Positions 26,593 to 38,760 of a stretch of 64,000 nucleotides of DNA are shown one piece after another. Within the stretch, counting starts at the first letter, position 1. Each line of letters starts with the position of its first letter. Source of the DNA: Hyperoodon ampullatus (lineage: Eukaryota > Chordata > Mammalia > Artiodactyla > Ziphiidae); NCBI GenBank assembly GCA_949752795.1, contig OX457075.1, forward strand, positions 124,001 to 188,000, given 5' to 3'. The position numbers and the translations under genes were made by a program. A model generated the notes under the pieces. It saw nothing but the letters and a program-made list of their open reading frames with translations. It was not told the origin of the DNA and searched no databases.

Positions 26593-27270
26593 TTATTTGG
26601 AACCAGAACCAAAGACTCCAGATGCCTGGAATATATATGTGTGAGAACTTATTACAGACAGTCCTTAGGTGACTCTTAGAAGGTGATGGGAAGGGTATGC
26701 TCCACTGGTCACTAGAGAGTTTTGGAAAATAGAGCCAACTTATTTATCCTAATTTCTAAGGTTTTAAACCAGTTAAACTCCCCTTCCTGATCCTATGACC
26801 CTCTGGTCTCGCTGCCTAGAGAGATAAGAACTGGCAACTGTTCCTTGTATATCCTTCTAGAAAAAGCTTTTTATAGGAAATATCTCTATTTTATATGTGT
26901 GCATACGTGTAGATACATATTCATGTGTGTATACACCTATAAACATGTGAGTATGCCTCCTTATTAAGTGGGATCACTTTAGTTACTTCTGACTAAAGTT
27001 ATGTTGTTTTCTAAGCCCTTTAACTTCACTTATGCATTAATACATGAAAAGAATGCAGACCATATAAGACAAAGAGAGTTAGGCATAATTATGGTCCTGG
27101 TTTGCCAATAAATGGTTCACTGTAAGATCACAGACCCATTTCCCATTTGGAAATATGTCACTGTTCAAAACTCAGACTTGAATGGAAAGGAAATTTACCT
27201 GATTGTTTTACTCCATTTTTCCAAAATAGCAATATCCCAATAAAATAAAAAATATCAACATTATCATCTA

Positions 27271-27561
<291 letters not shown>

Positions 27562-28320
27562 CTAATTTTCCTATGGATTAAAAACTTGTCCCATTTATGA
27601 TTCAATTTGGCTTTATATATTAAAGTATCAGTACATGTTAATGACTAACTTATGGGCTGGTAACTTTATACTATATATATATTACTAGTACAAAAATATA
27701 TCACCTCTGTATGGACTGGCTTGCTGTTGAGATTTCTGCCTTTTATCCAGAATTTTATTGTGAATAGTAAACTATTTTTAATACCATCCCCTTGACTTTT
27801 TTTAAGTTCAGAGGTAATACAGATTCATAATATGTAAAAAAACAAGCACAATGAAGAATATAAAACTCACTTGTTCTCCCATAACACAGAGGCAATATGC
27901 ACCACTAATGTATTACAATATGTCTTAGAGGTCTGATTAAACTCAAACCATTTGTTCATTAACCTAAAAGGGAAACTTTTATGTAATTTTTGAAACATTT
28001 AAAGGAGTTCACTTACAAAACATGGCTAAAAGTAGTTCTCAGAATGATTCATCTAAAATAAATAGGATACTAATAAATGGATAATTAATTCAAACAGAAG
28101 TAGACACTTGGCTTTAATCTTGACAATTACCATTCTGTAGACCCAAGGGCAGGTATAAATGGTGTAGAAAACAGCAAGGATAAAACAGCATATATCACAT
28201 GAATTTCTAGAATACATAATTATTTACATCACTACAAAATATGAGAATTTTTGGGTATCATTTTCATTTATAATTCCAGATTTTCCTGAATTTGCTAGTT
28301 CTTTAAATACCATTTTACTA

Positions 28321-28605
<285 letters not shown>

Positions 28606-29492
28606 CTAATAGAAAATGAAATAAGACAAAGATATTTGATCCTTTCTGGTTATTCTTCTGCTGAGTCCCATGACTTCTAGAAGAGTATGGAAACCAGGTC
28701 TGGTAGAATGCTAAGAGGAATAATTAAAGTCTATTTTATATTTATTTTGTTTCTTAAGTTATTCTGACTTTGAGAAAAAGAAAACTAGACCCTAGATCAT
28801 ATGGATCCTATGAAGAACTCTGCAGTGCATCCTAACTATTGTCGTGTCACAGCACATATATTAACTAGAGACATAAGGACCAACAGCTTCTTGGGTCTAG
28901 AGGTGATCCCAGACTGGCCTGTGCTAGCCCTCCTCAGCTATCTTACCATGGGGTCAGAAGAAGATAACACATTTGAAGCCCATTAGAATTATCTGAGGAA
29001 AGAGGACCATAAGTGGAATCTGCTGAAGAATGATGTGACTCACAGCCCTCTTCAGAGGGGCAAAAGCTACCACCTGCTGTCAAGAATTTTGGGATGTTAC
29101 CTCTCTTCCCACTAAGTACACATACTGTTAAGCAGAAAGCATTTGGTAATTTGACTAACATAAAATCTTAACAGTGTTATATCACATTAATAATACATAA
29201 GTAGGTGGTTATTATTACCAAGGTCAGATGTGTTTCAACAGAAAAATATAGGACTTTTGATTATTTTAAGACAGGAAGAAAAAAAAACATTGGGAGTTAA
29301 ATCATGTATTTTTAAAGGAAATATTTTAGAGCTCTTCTAAAGTTATCCTTTCTTTAGGGAAAAAAAATCCTTCTCTGATCAATCCTCATTCTTTTTTACT
29401 AAAGGTAACAAGAAAAGAAAGAATATGGCTCATGAAAGATTTCAGAAGCGCTTCATTTCAGTAACAGACTTCAGAAAGGATTGATGTCTTGC

Positions 29493-29616
29493 CTTCTTGT
29501 TCTCCCTGTCCTGCAAATCTTCGAGGTCATGTTTCAACTTCCGACTCTCTTTCAGGGCTGCAGCCTGACCCTTCACAACTCGTGAGAGCTCCCTTTCTTT
29601 CAAGAATGGATTTCGC
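29493..29616 (-). CDS. CCDC150: CCDC150 exon with a frame break and a GC donor
   Basis: After acceptor ttctactaag the phase-0 frame reads AKSILERK, matching human VKSILERSK. The remaining match (ELSRVVKGQAAALKESRKLK, ending DLQDRENKK) is in another frame. The exon is 124 bp against 129 bp expected from the recalled human protein, so about 5 bp are missing near 29592. Staying in the original frame leads to a TGA. The donor is AAG/GCAAGA, a GC-AG type site. Confidence 0.75.
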
Positions 29617-30109
29617 CTTAGTAGAAAAAAAGAAATGATAAATGATTCACCCAAAGCACAGTCAATCAGCAATTAGAATAAGACACAGCAATTTAGAAAC
29701 CAAATTTAAAATGTTTAATTAAATATGCTTCCATATTATGGTAAATAAAAACTAGCTTTAGTAGCTGTTTTTCCCCTTAAAACTACAAAGCAAAAAAAAA
29801 TCTGTTAATAAACATGGGCAAATCTCTAATATATGTCAATCTCTATGAAAGCGCAGAGTGAAGATAAGGGAGATAAGACAATGATGCTAAGATGAAAAAC
29901 GGGGGAGAAATTGATTATCACAGAATTTGAAAATACAACGTAAATTAATATCATAAAAGCAAAGGTGAATAAGTACTAAATAGTGTCAAGAAAATAGTGT
30001 TACAGAAGTGTTCTAAATAGTGTCCTAATCCTAATTAGAAGTATTAGAATTTTACATCTCTGAAATACTTTTAGTATATCTACACAGTTGTTTCAGATTC
30101 ATCATACTA

Positions 30110-30780
30110 TTCTAAATACTACTCTTTTAAAAAATACTTTATCTTGAAATACAGAGTCACGGGAGTTTACAAAATTAGTGCAGAGTCCCCATGCACTCTT
30201 TTCCCTGCTTCTAATGATGACATCTTATATTGTAGTTCAACATTAAAACCAGGAAATTGACTTTAATGAGATTAACTAGACTACAAAACTTACAATTTTC
30301 ACTTTTTTTTTTTTTCAGTACGCGGGCCTCTCACTGTTGTGGCCTCTCCCATTGCGGAACACAGGCTCCGGATGCACAGGCTTAGTGGCCATCGCTCACA
30401 GGCCCAGCCGCTCCGCGGCATGTGGGATCTTCCCAGACCGGGGCACGAACCCGTGTCCCCTGCATCGGCAGGTGGACTCTTAGCCACTGCGCCACCAGGG
30501 AAGCCCTTCACCATTTTTTTAACCTGCATTCATCTTTGTATGCACACATGCACATAGCTCTATGTAATTTGACCCCATGCACATATTCCTGTGATCACGA
30601 CAATCAAGATACAGAACTGCTACACTGTCGCAAAGAACTCACTTATGCTACTTCTCTGTGTTCACACCCTCCCCCAAACTCATCCCATGTCCCCTGGCAA
30701 CCAGTAATTTGTTCTCTATCACTACTGTTTTTGTCATTTCAAGAATGTTATTTTAAACATTTAAAAATAATTAATTTTAG
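30110..30780 (-). mobile_element. L1M 3' region, minus strand, split by a SINE
   Basis: Reverse L1M 3' UTR landmarks are present on both sides of the SINE: 'gagtccccatgcactctttt', 'aatcaagatacagaactgct', 'tcccctggcaaccagtaatt', 'gtcatttcaagaatgttatt'. Confidence 0.6.
30303..30506 (-). mobile_element. CHR-type SINE
   Basis: T run 30303-30315, then CAGTACGCGGGCCTCTCACT; head ends cgccaccagggaagccc. A short ttcac repeat flanks it (30298-30302, 30507-30511), so the duplication is at most weakly visible. Confidence 0.85.
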
Positions 30781-30799
30781 TATAATACATTCACATTTT

Positions 30800-32035
30800 T
30801 AAAAACAGCCTTACTGAGATATAGTTGAAATACAATAAGCTATGTATATTTAAAGTGTACAATTTTGATATATGTATAAGCCATAATCATGATAATGAAT
30901 ACTTCCATTATCCCAAAAGTTCCCTTATGCCTTTTTGTAATTTCCCCCACTTCTATATCTCCCTGTTCCTACACATCCACCCAAGGCTACCACTGACCTG
31001 TTTTCTGTCACAATCAATTCACTTTTATTTCCTAGAATTTTATATAAATGAAATCATATTTTATGTACTCATTTTTGAATGATTTTCCACTCAGCACATT
31101 TATTTTGAGATTCACTCACTCTTCTTTATATATCAATACTTCTTCCTTTCTGTTGCTGAATAGTGTTCTGCTGAACACTTGAGTTGTTCCAGTTTTAAGC
31201 TGTTACAAGTAGAGCTTCTCTGGGCAGTTGTATACAGATCTTTGTGTAGATAGACGCTTTCATTTATCTTTGGTGAATGCATAGGAGTGGAATGGCTGGG
31301 TTGTATGGTAGTAGTATGTCTCACTTTTAAAGAAACTACCAAACTATTTTCCAGAGTGGCTGAGTGATTTTACATTCCCTTCAGCAATGTATGAGGGTTC
31401 CTCCACATCTTCACTAACACTTGGGGTAATCAGTTTTTCAATTTTAGACATTCTAATAGTGTGTGGTAGTATCTCACTGCAGTTTTAATTTGCATTTCCC
31501 TAATGAGTGATGTCTAACATCTTTTCAGGTGCTTATTTATCATCCGTATATCTTTTTTGGTGAAACGTGTGTTCACCAAATAAATAAAATACTTTGCACC
31601 TTTTTTTTCAGATTGTTTTTCCTTCTTAGTGAGTTTTGAGAGTTTTTAATAAACTGTGGAGACAAGACCTTTATCAGATATGTGATTTGCAAATGTTTTT
31701 CCCCCAGCCTGTAGCTTTTCATTTTCTTAACAATGTCTTTGAAGAGCATACGTTGTCAATGTTACATTTTTTCCTTTATGGATCATGCTTTTGATGTCAA
31801 ATCTAAGAAATCTTAGTGTAATCCAAGATCACAATGGTTTCATCCTATGTTTCAGAAGTTTTACAGTTTTACGCTTTACCTTTAGGGCTTTCATCCATTT
31901 TGAGTTAATTTTTATATATGGTAAGAGGTATGGATCAAAGGTATTTTGTTTTTTTGTTTCTGCATATGATACCCAATTGCTTTAGCACATTTGTTGAAAA
32001 GACCATCCTTTCTCTACTTTTACTTCTGTTGAAAA
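30800..32035 (-). mobile_element. Second L1M copy, ORF2 3' part, minus strand
   Basis: Reverse text of L1 ORF2 C-terminus and 3' UTR in order: 'cttactgagatatagttgaa', 'gttgctgaatagtgttctgc', 'aggagtggaatggctgggtt', 'ttccagagtggctgagtgat', 'ttgagttaatttttatatat'. It repeats a region already present in the neighbouring copy, so it is a separate insertion. Heavily decayed. Confidence 0.65.
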
Positions 32036-32089
32036 TAAAATGTTCATAAAATTATTCTGGATGGGTAGCACATTCACATTATTCTTAAG

Positions 32090-32650
32090 GTACAAAAGGA
32101 TAAAGTGAAAAATCTCCCAGCCACCCAGTTTCCTTTCTCAAAAATAATGTTGCCAATTTATTACGATTCATTTTAGAGAGACTCTATTCAAAAGTGAATA
32201 CATATGTATACTTCATCACCCCAACCCTTTTGCACACAAATAGTAAATTACTCTGTATACTCTTCTGATCCTTGACTGTTTTAACCTAATAATAGATATG
32301 TTATGATTAAGATAAATATATCTTCAAACAGTATTCCAAACTATGGATATACCATGATTTATTTAGCCAGCCTCTTACTGATGCAATTTTGGTTGTTTCT
32401 AGTATTTTGCTAATAACAAACAATACTTCAGAAAGTAACCTTGTAAACATGTCTTATGTACAAGCTAGTGTATCTGTAGGAAAAAGTACAACTGTGGGTG
32501 TAAAGTGATAAACAAAGCCAAATTGTCCTCCACAGCAAAAGGGCACTCCAAACAGCAGCAAAGAAGAATGCCTTTTCCCCACATCTTCCTCAATATTATA
32601 CTTCCTTATAACTTTTAACCTGTAACAAAAATACTTTAACGTCTTCTGTA
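32090..32650 (-). mobile_element. Very old L1-like fragment
   Basis: 'ttggttgtttctagtatttt' followed by 'gctaataacaaacaatactt' and 'gtgtatctgtaggaaaaagt' resemble reversed L1M text. Decay is strong and the boundaries are approximate. Confidence 0.35.
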
Positions 32651-33215
32651 AGGATTCAAGAATAGTACAAAAGATGCTAACTTATAAGGTTTTGAAAACC
32701 TATTGGATTTTGTTCTAGAAAAGTATATTAGGAAGAATATAGTTTTTATAATTTTACCAGTGCTTATAAAATATTTATAAAAATGAAAAGGCCACTAGCA
32801 AAAGTGCTTACAGAAAGGGTCTAAATTGTAGTTAACTCTAGAAGACAAGCTATAGTACTTTCTATTTTTAAACACCAAACAAAGATGTATGCTCTAGTAA
32901 GTTTTCTTTGGAAAGTATTTTCCAGTGTTCAAGTTCTCAGGGCTTCTATCTATGTATTTCTACTTTAAAATCAGGCTTTACCCATTTTACTGTAAATGTT
33001 AAGACTATTAGCTTTAATTTTTAAAGTGAAAATTAGATAAAAAATCTCAATGGTTACTCTTAAGCCAAATATGACATTTCTGTGTCCAAAACAAAAACTA
33101 AGTATGCAATAGCCAGAATGATGGTTTTGATCTACATCATCAGTTTTTCCTGTTTGTGAAGAAGTTCTTTCCTTGTTGTTACTCACACCTCCAAACATTA
33201 TCTTTCTAGATGTTA

Positions 33216-33608
33216 CTACTTTTCTTCATTGTTGTATAAATCTGAAATTTCCTTATGATTTAATTTGTGGCCTTCACTTACTGAATCCCGGTGAAGAAAA
33301 TTTGGTGACTCGTCATTTTTTAATGGTCTTGAGGCAAGAATGTCTATTTTACCTTCCAGTCTTTCCTCCATGGTTTTAATGGCATTCAAAAGAGTCTTTA
33401 GAGAGATCCCAGAGTCTCCGATCTCCTGAGAAGACCTCACAGAAGTCAGGGTAGGTGCAAAGGTCACATGGTGTGTAGGGCTTGGCCTAACACTGGGCAA
33501 AACAACTGATGAACTTTGTTCCTTTACATTGTTGACACAGGGCCTATGGCTTTAAAGTAATTTTGAAGATGCAGGCCTCTCTGGAGACTTCCTTCTTCTT
33601 GGAAGCAT
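33216..33608 (-). pseudogene. Unrecognised coding-like block, possibly a processed pseudogene
   Basis: A minus-strand frame starts ATG at 33606-33608 (MLPRRRKSPERPASSK), meets one TAA at 33552-33554, and is then open to 33216, with SSQEIGDSGISLKTLLNAIK, then TMEERLEGKIDILASRPL, and SVSEGHKLNHKEISDLYNNE. Composition is protein-like (amphipathic helix, basic N-terminus) and not L1 or SINE derived. It ends TAG TAA. It does not match CCDC150. No poly(A) tail or target duplication was found, so I cannot tell a retrocopy from a nested or missed exon. I do not recognise the parent gene. Confidence 0.4.
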
Positions 33609-34175
33609 CACCAATTTAAAAAGACAAAATCAACTAAACCTAGAATTATTTTTCAGTGAGTGCCCCTTTACTATGAGAAACAACACAACGTTCTAAATGA
33701 AGCTGGGATGGAAAATATACTTAAAAATGTGTTCCTTTGTTTACAGAATGAAGAAAATACTCGTGTAAAGTATGTCCTCATGAAGAAACAAAGCGTATCT
33801 AATGAGGTCGCCTTTACCAGTATAGTCAGATTGTTAGAACCCTAGCAGCATTCCATTTGAAGACACAGTCTAGTTGCTTGGTTACCAAGGGTATACATAC
33901 ACAAACGTTATAGTTAAAGAAGTTACACATGCTTACACTGTTAAAAATTTAAAATAAATAATGTGATAAATTTGTAAATCATTGAAATGAATCACTTTCT
34001 TTTAGTAACATATTCCTGGATTATTTTCTTCACTAAATGTTTTAGATATCTTCTTTGTCTAATTTTCTCTGTTCATGTTAAATTGTTATGTGACCTACGA
34101 ACAGTTTTAATAGTCTCAATAGTCTCAGTCTCAATAGTCACCATGCCAACAAGTAAGCACCTTCACTACTAATAC

Positions 34176-34231
34176 CTCTTTCAAGTGCGCTATTGCAGGT
34201 ATATCTTGTTGGCAATGAGTTCTGCATTCGC
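34176..34231 (-). CDS. CCDC150: CCDC150 exon with an internal deletion and immediate stop
   Basis: Acceptor taattacag, then ANAELIANKIYLQ, then TAG in frame. The same region of human reads [20 protein letters not shown] then E. The AHLKE text is still readable in another frame just before donor gtatta. The exon is 56 bp where 63 bp are expected, so about 7 bp are missing near 34190. It follows KYAQ of the previous exon, as in human. Confidence 0.7.
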
Positions 34232-34681
34232 CTGTAATTAAAAACCCAAAGATACTTGTTCCTCACGTCTGCCAAAAGTTTTAAGGTTCAAATTATAAAA
34301 CCACTTCCTCTATGATAGAGATTCTCAATGCTTTCATCATGATGATGTTCCCTATGCATGCTCACAATACAATCTATTTTGTTTCTGAAAGGCAGAACCT
34401 TCTATTCTATAATAAAGTCTGCCGAGTACATTCCTAATCCTGCAATTACAGCATGCAAGTTGAATGTCCCAATACTGCTTCAGGCATCTTTATGAATTCT
34501 TCTGTGGTTGAGTGGAACCTTGTACATCGAGGGTGTTTAAAATATTTTTGATAAATTGAGTCAAGTGAGAGAATATTCATCTTTCTGGGATCATAAGGTG
34601 AGGTGGGGAGAAAGTCACCAATTTCTTAAAAGCTAATTAAAACAACATAGAAGCAATCTGTTTTATAGCTATTAATCACAC

Positions 34682-34789
34682 CTGAGCATATTTGCCCTCT
34701 AGTGCCTTATTCAACTTGCGTAGATGGTCATTCTATGAACTGGTTTCAGTAAAAGAATGTAGTTGTTCTTCTAGCTGCTTAACTTTTAT
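34682..34789 (-). CDS. CCDC150: CCDC150 exon with in-frame TAG
   Basis: Acceptor ttcctctag, donor gtgtga, 36 codons, phase 0 at both ends. It reads IKVKQLEEQLHSFTETSS, TAG at 34733-34735, NDHLRKLNKALEGKYAQ. Same-frame coiled-coil text on both sides shows the stop sits in coding sequence; CAG to TAG is the simplest cause. The length is a multiple of three, so skipping would keep the frame. Confidence 0.75.
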
Positions 34790-36200
34790 CTAGAGGAAAA
34801 ACAGAAGAATAAAAAAACAAGTCTCATTAACGAAATATATATATATATACTCCAAAACAGAAAAAAAAAGATGTCACAAGTTTTGCAGGAAAAAAAAATC
34901 ACAGAAAATCCTTAAAACTTGTAAAAAGCGATCCTGTTTTTCTAATGATGCTATTTCAACTAAAATAGCTATTTCAACAAATAAAATAGGCTATAGCCCT
35001 ATACATGTACTGAGATAATTCATTTGGTTTATAGCATTTATGGAAACTCCAAATTAACATGACTCATGAATATAACAGTGAGACTTTGTGGGTAAAATAT
35101 TTCAATTTTAAAGAAATTGTGGTATTTAGTATTCAAAACCTTTTCTGAGTACGGATAATTAGAATTGTCAATATGTAAGGCAAGAAAGTTGAATTAACAG
35201 AATTCTTATAGGCTGAATTATATTTGAAAACTAACTCATAAAGCTGACTACTCACATCTTTCACTTTAAAGAAAAGATGATTTGGGGGAATAAAATCATT
35301 AATATTTACTCACAAATCTCCAAATTGTGTGTTTGTCTACATTTTCTTCCTCTTATTCCCAACCCTCTCAATACAAATCGACAATTAACATTACTGAGCT
35401 TATCTCTGAATCAGAAAAAAATTCATCCAAAATTTTTAATTTAAATCAACTTTTTCCTCTCTCACTATCTTTTCTTGTTTGCCACCTCTGAAGGGCAAAC
35501 TCCTCTTGGTTGTAGCCACTGATTGTTTTCAAGAACTGTTAAAATTTGAGTGCTAATACTTAGTTTTTTTTAGAAAGGCTACATGAAAACACATTTTGTC
35601 TTAGGAAATCCCTCTTGTTCCATCAGCAGAATCCTTTTTCTCATCTTTGCCTGTTTCTGGTGCTCTTTTCCACAGTGTACAGTATAAAACATGTTCCATG
35701 GATCCCCCTTAAGTGTATTCACTTAAGGTTCAGAATTAGAATGGCTGCCTCTAAAGAGCGGTATTGATGCAACACTTATTCTCATTTTAAATGTAAGCAA
35801 ACTGCTGTTAACCTTAGAACTCAGTGGAAAATACTGATGAACACTCAAGAATTTTAGATTTGCCTCTCTTCAAACAAAACACAGAATATCTTTATTCCAC
35901 AATATTTCTCAGGTAACTTACGCTACCCCCAGCCTCAGAGTACTCAATAAAATGCCTTGAAACTTGTCAGATGGCATGTTCTCATCTATAAAGCACTTTA
36001 CTTTTTATACTGGGTTTCTTTTTTGGAAGAATTTCTAATTCAGGGCACTGAAATGGGGAAGAACACAGAAGCAAATAAATCCTGCTGCCCACAGAGATCT
36101 GATGTTTCTGTGTCATTTAAATCCAAGTAGCTTCCACAGCTAGCTTACCAGGCAGTCTCAGAAATACCAGTATTTAGGTCAAGGTCATATCCTCCTATTG
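34790..36200. other. AT-rich intron, nothing recognised
   Basis: No supported exon or repeat end. A short (AT)n run is at about 34837-34850. Confidence 0.4.
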
Positions 36201-36229
36201 TTTCAAATGATCTAAATATATATAGATAC

Positions 36230-36430
36230 ATATTTTTAAAAATTGAGGTATAGTTGATTTATAATATTATGTAAGTTTCAACTATACAACATAGTGATTC
36301 ACAATTTTTAAAGATTATATTCCAATTTATAGTTATTATAAAATATTGGCTATATTCCATGTAATGTACAATATATCCTTGTAGCTTATTTTATACACAG
36401 TAGTCTGTACTTCTTAATCTCCTACCCTAA
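36230..36430 (-). mobile_element. L1 3' end fragment, minus strand
   Basis: 'attgaggtatagttgattta', 'ggctatattccatgtaatgt' and 'acaatatatccttgtagctt' are the reverse of the artiodactyl L1 3' UTR. Confidence 0.7.
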
Positions 36431-36524
36431 TATTGCCCCTTACATATATTTTCTAATATAAAACTATAAAAACATAACACTATAGAAACTGTGAGACACC
36501 TAAGAAATGGATGAAAAGGAACTT

Positions 36525-36735
36525 TTTGTGTGTGTGTGTGTGTGTGGTACACAGGCCTCTCACTGTTGTGGGCTCTCCCATTGCGGAGCACAGGCTCTGG
36601 ATGCGCAGGCTCAGCGGCCATGGCTCACGGGCCCAGACACTCTGCGGCATGTGGGATCTTCCTGGACTGGGGCACGAACCCACGTCCCCTGCATCGGCAG
36701 GTGGACTCTCAACCACTGCGCCACTAGGGAAGCCC
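36525..36735 (-). mobile_element. CHR-type SINE with a (CA)n tail
   Basis: The element reads from the head (ccactagggaagccc, about 36735) to 'gtacacaggcctctcac', and its tail is (TG)n at 36529-36546 on the plus strand instead of a poly(T). ggaactt is repeated at 36518-36524 and 36736-36742. Confidence 0.85.
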
Positions 36736-37034
36736 GGAACTTATTTTTATGTGTTTTATAATGCAAGTATTCTAAATTAATGCTATTAATATATTTCCTA
36801 GGTTTTTTCTTCTTCGATACATATGATAAGTTGGAAATAAAGTAGGACAAGCCTACAACGTTACCCCAAAGTTTGAAATGAGCTACAGAGTTGAAACAAC
36901 CTAAACTGCCAGAGTTATGTATTTTGACTAGAAGTATGAAAATACATTCATAAAACTGATAATTTCAGCACAGCACCCTTAATAATATTCATATAATTCC
37001 ATGAAGCAATTCAAATCAAAGAAGTACAACAACA

Positions 37035-37345
37035 ATCAACATGGATGGATCTCTCAATTATAATGCTGGGTGAAAGAAACAAGACACACAAAAACTATAT
37101 ACCGTATTATTATATAAAGTTCAAAAATTAATCTGGGGTATTAGAGGTCAGGATGATGGATAGTAACATCATGGGGGACAGTGACTGAAAAAGGCTATGA
37201 AATGGGTTCTGGGTGCTGGGAATATTCTGTGTGCCGGTCACATGGTTACCTCTACTTTGTGAAAATCCATTAACTGTATCCTGTGTACTTTTCTGTATAA
37301 TATGTTATAATTCAATAAAAATTTATTAAAACAAAACAAACAAAA
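37035..37345 (+). mobile_element. L1M 3' end, plus strand
   Basis: 'catggatggatctctcaatt', 'aaagttcaaaaattaatctg', 'gggttctgggtgctggg' and a terminal 'ataattcaataaaaattta' plus an A-rich tail fit an L1M 3' end. Confidence 0.6.
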
Positions 37346-37513
37346 CCTTTAAATAATCTCTAAATTAAGGTCACAAATGCAGCTGCTCCTAAGGGGCTAG
37401 GCAGCTAACATAATATTTGAATCCAGTTGGTATAAGAGTGATGGGGCTAGTGGTAGATTAAAGTGAGCATAAAGCACTAACTAACATATGTTTAAAGACA
37501 AGAAAAAGGTGTT

Positions 37514-37853
37514 GGGCTTCCCTGGTGGTGCAGTGGTTAAGAATCCTCCTGACAATGCAGGGGACACGGGTTTGATCCCTGGTCCAGGAAGATCCCCTAT
37601 GCTGCGGAGCAACTAAGCCTGTGCGCCACAACTACTGAGCCTGCACTCTAGAACCTGCGAGCCACAACTACTGAAGCCCGTAGGCCTACAGCCCATGCTC
37701 TGCAATGAGAAGCCACCGCAATGAAAAGCCCATGCACCGCAACGAACAGTAGCCACAGCTCACAGCAACTAGAGACAGCCCTGCATGCAGCAATGAAGAC
37801 CCAATGCAGCCAAAAATAAATAAAATAAATTTATTTTTAAAAATGTTGGAAAT
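37514..37853 (+). mobile_element. tRNA-Glu-derived SINE, long form
   Basis: Starts GGGCTTCCCTGGTGGTGCAG and runs through several 'gccacaactactgagcc' units to an AAATAAATAAA-type tail. tgttgg flanks it at 37510-37515 (overlapping the head) and 37854-37859. It is antisense to CCDC150. Confidence 0.85.
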
Positions 37854-38149
37854 CTTTCAGGCATATATAGCAACATCCCTTCTATTCATCACTCAACTTA
37901 AAAAGAATAAAACATTACTAATATAGTTGAAACCCTCTGTGTAGCCTAATCCAACTAAATCTCTTCCATCCTGGAGTTAACTACTATCCTGAATTTGGTG
38001 TTTTATCATTCCTATTCCTTTTTAATAATTTTACTATAAATGTATCCCTCAACAGTATGTAGTATTATTTTATGAGATTCATCCATGTTAACACATGTCA
38101 CTCTACATCCTCTTATATAGACTGCTTTCTAAACTGGTATAATTACTTT

Positions 38150-38400
38150 TAGGAGAAATTTGAAAAACTCCAGTAAATTTCAATTTATGTACATCATACA
38201 ACCCAGCAATTCTCCTCCTAAGAATTATACCTAGAATAGAGAATATTTTGGATGAGTACAAAGACATGTGCAAGAATTCATCATATCAGCATTATTTGCA
38301 AACAAATGAAAACTGCCTAAATTTCCATCGACATAAGAAAGGATAGATACATTTGGGCATATTTAGATAATGCAATAGTATACAGCACCATATATGAAAC
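38150..38400 (+). mobile_element. Old L1 ORF2/3' fragment, plus strand
   Basis: 'atacaacccagcaattctcc', 'aattatacctagaatagaga' and 'tgcctaaatttccatcgaca' are L1 ORF2 C-terminal landmarks, strongly decayed. Confidence 0.5.
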
Positions 38401-38625
38401 TGAAATCATGTTTGAGTGTGAGGCGACATTTTCTGACAGTCTGCATTAACACATAAAACCATGTATTTACATCATTAAGTCAATTTTGACAATGCAATAT
38501 TTTATCTAATATGGTTCATATGTAATATTTTAATCGATTATAATCCAACTGAGAGAACACACAGCAGACTATTGTTTTGATTACATTTAATATGTAGCTC
38601 TTCTTTTAGATTATCTTGTGAGAGT

Positions 38626-38722
38626 AATATGCTATACATTTACAATAGCCAAGACATAGAAGCAACCAAGACATGCATCGATAGAGGAATTGATAATGAA
38701 GATGTGTGTGTGTATATATGTA

Positions 38723-38760
<38 letters not shown>

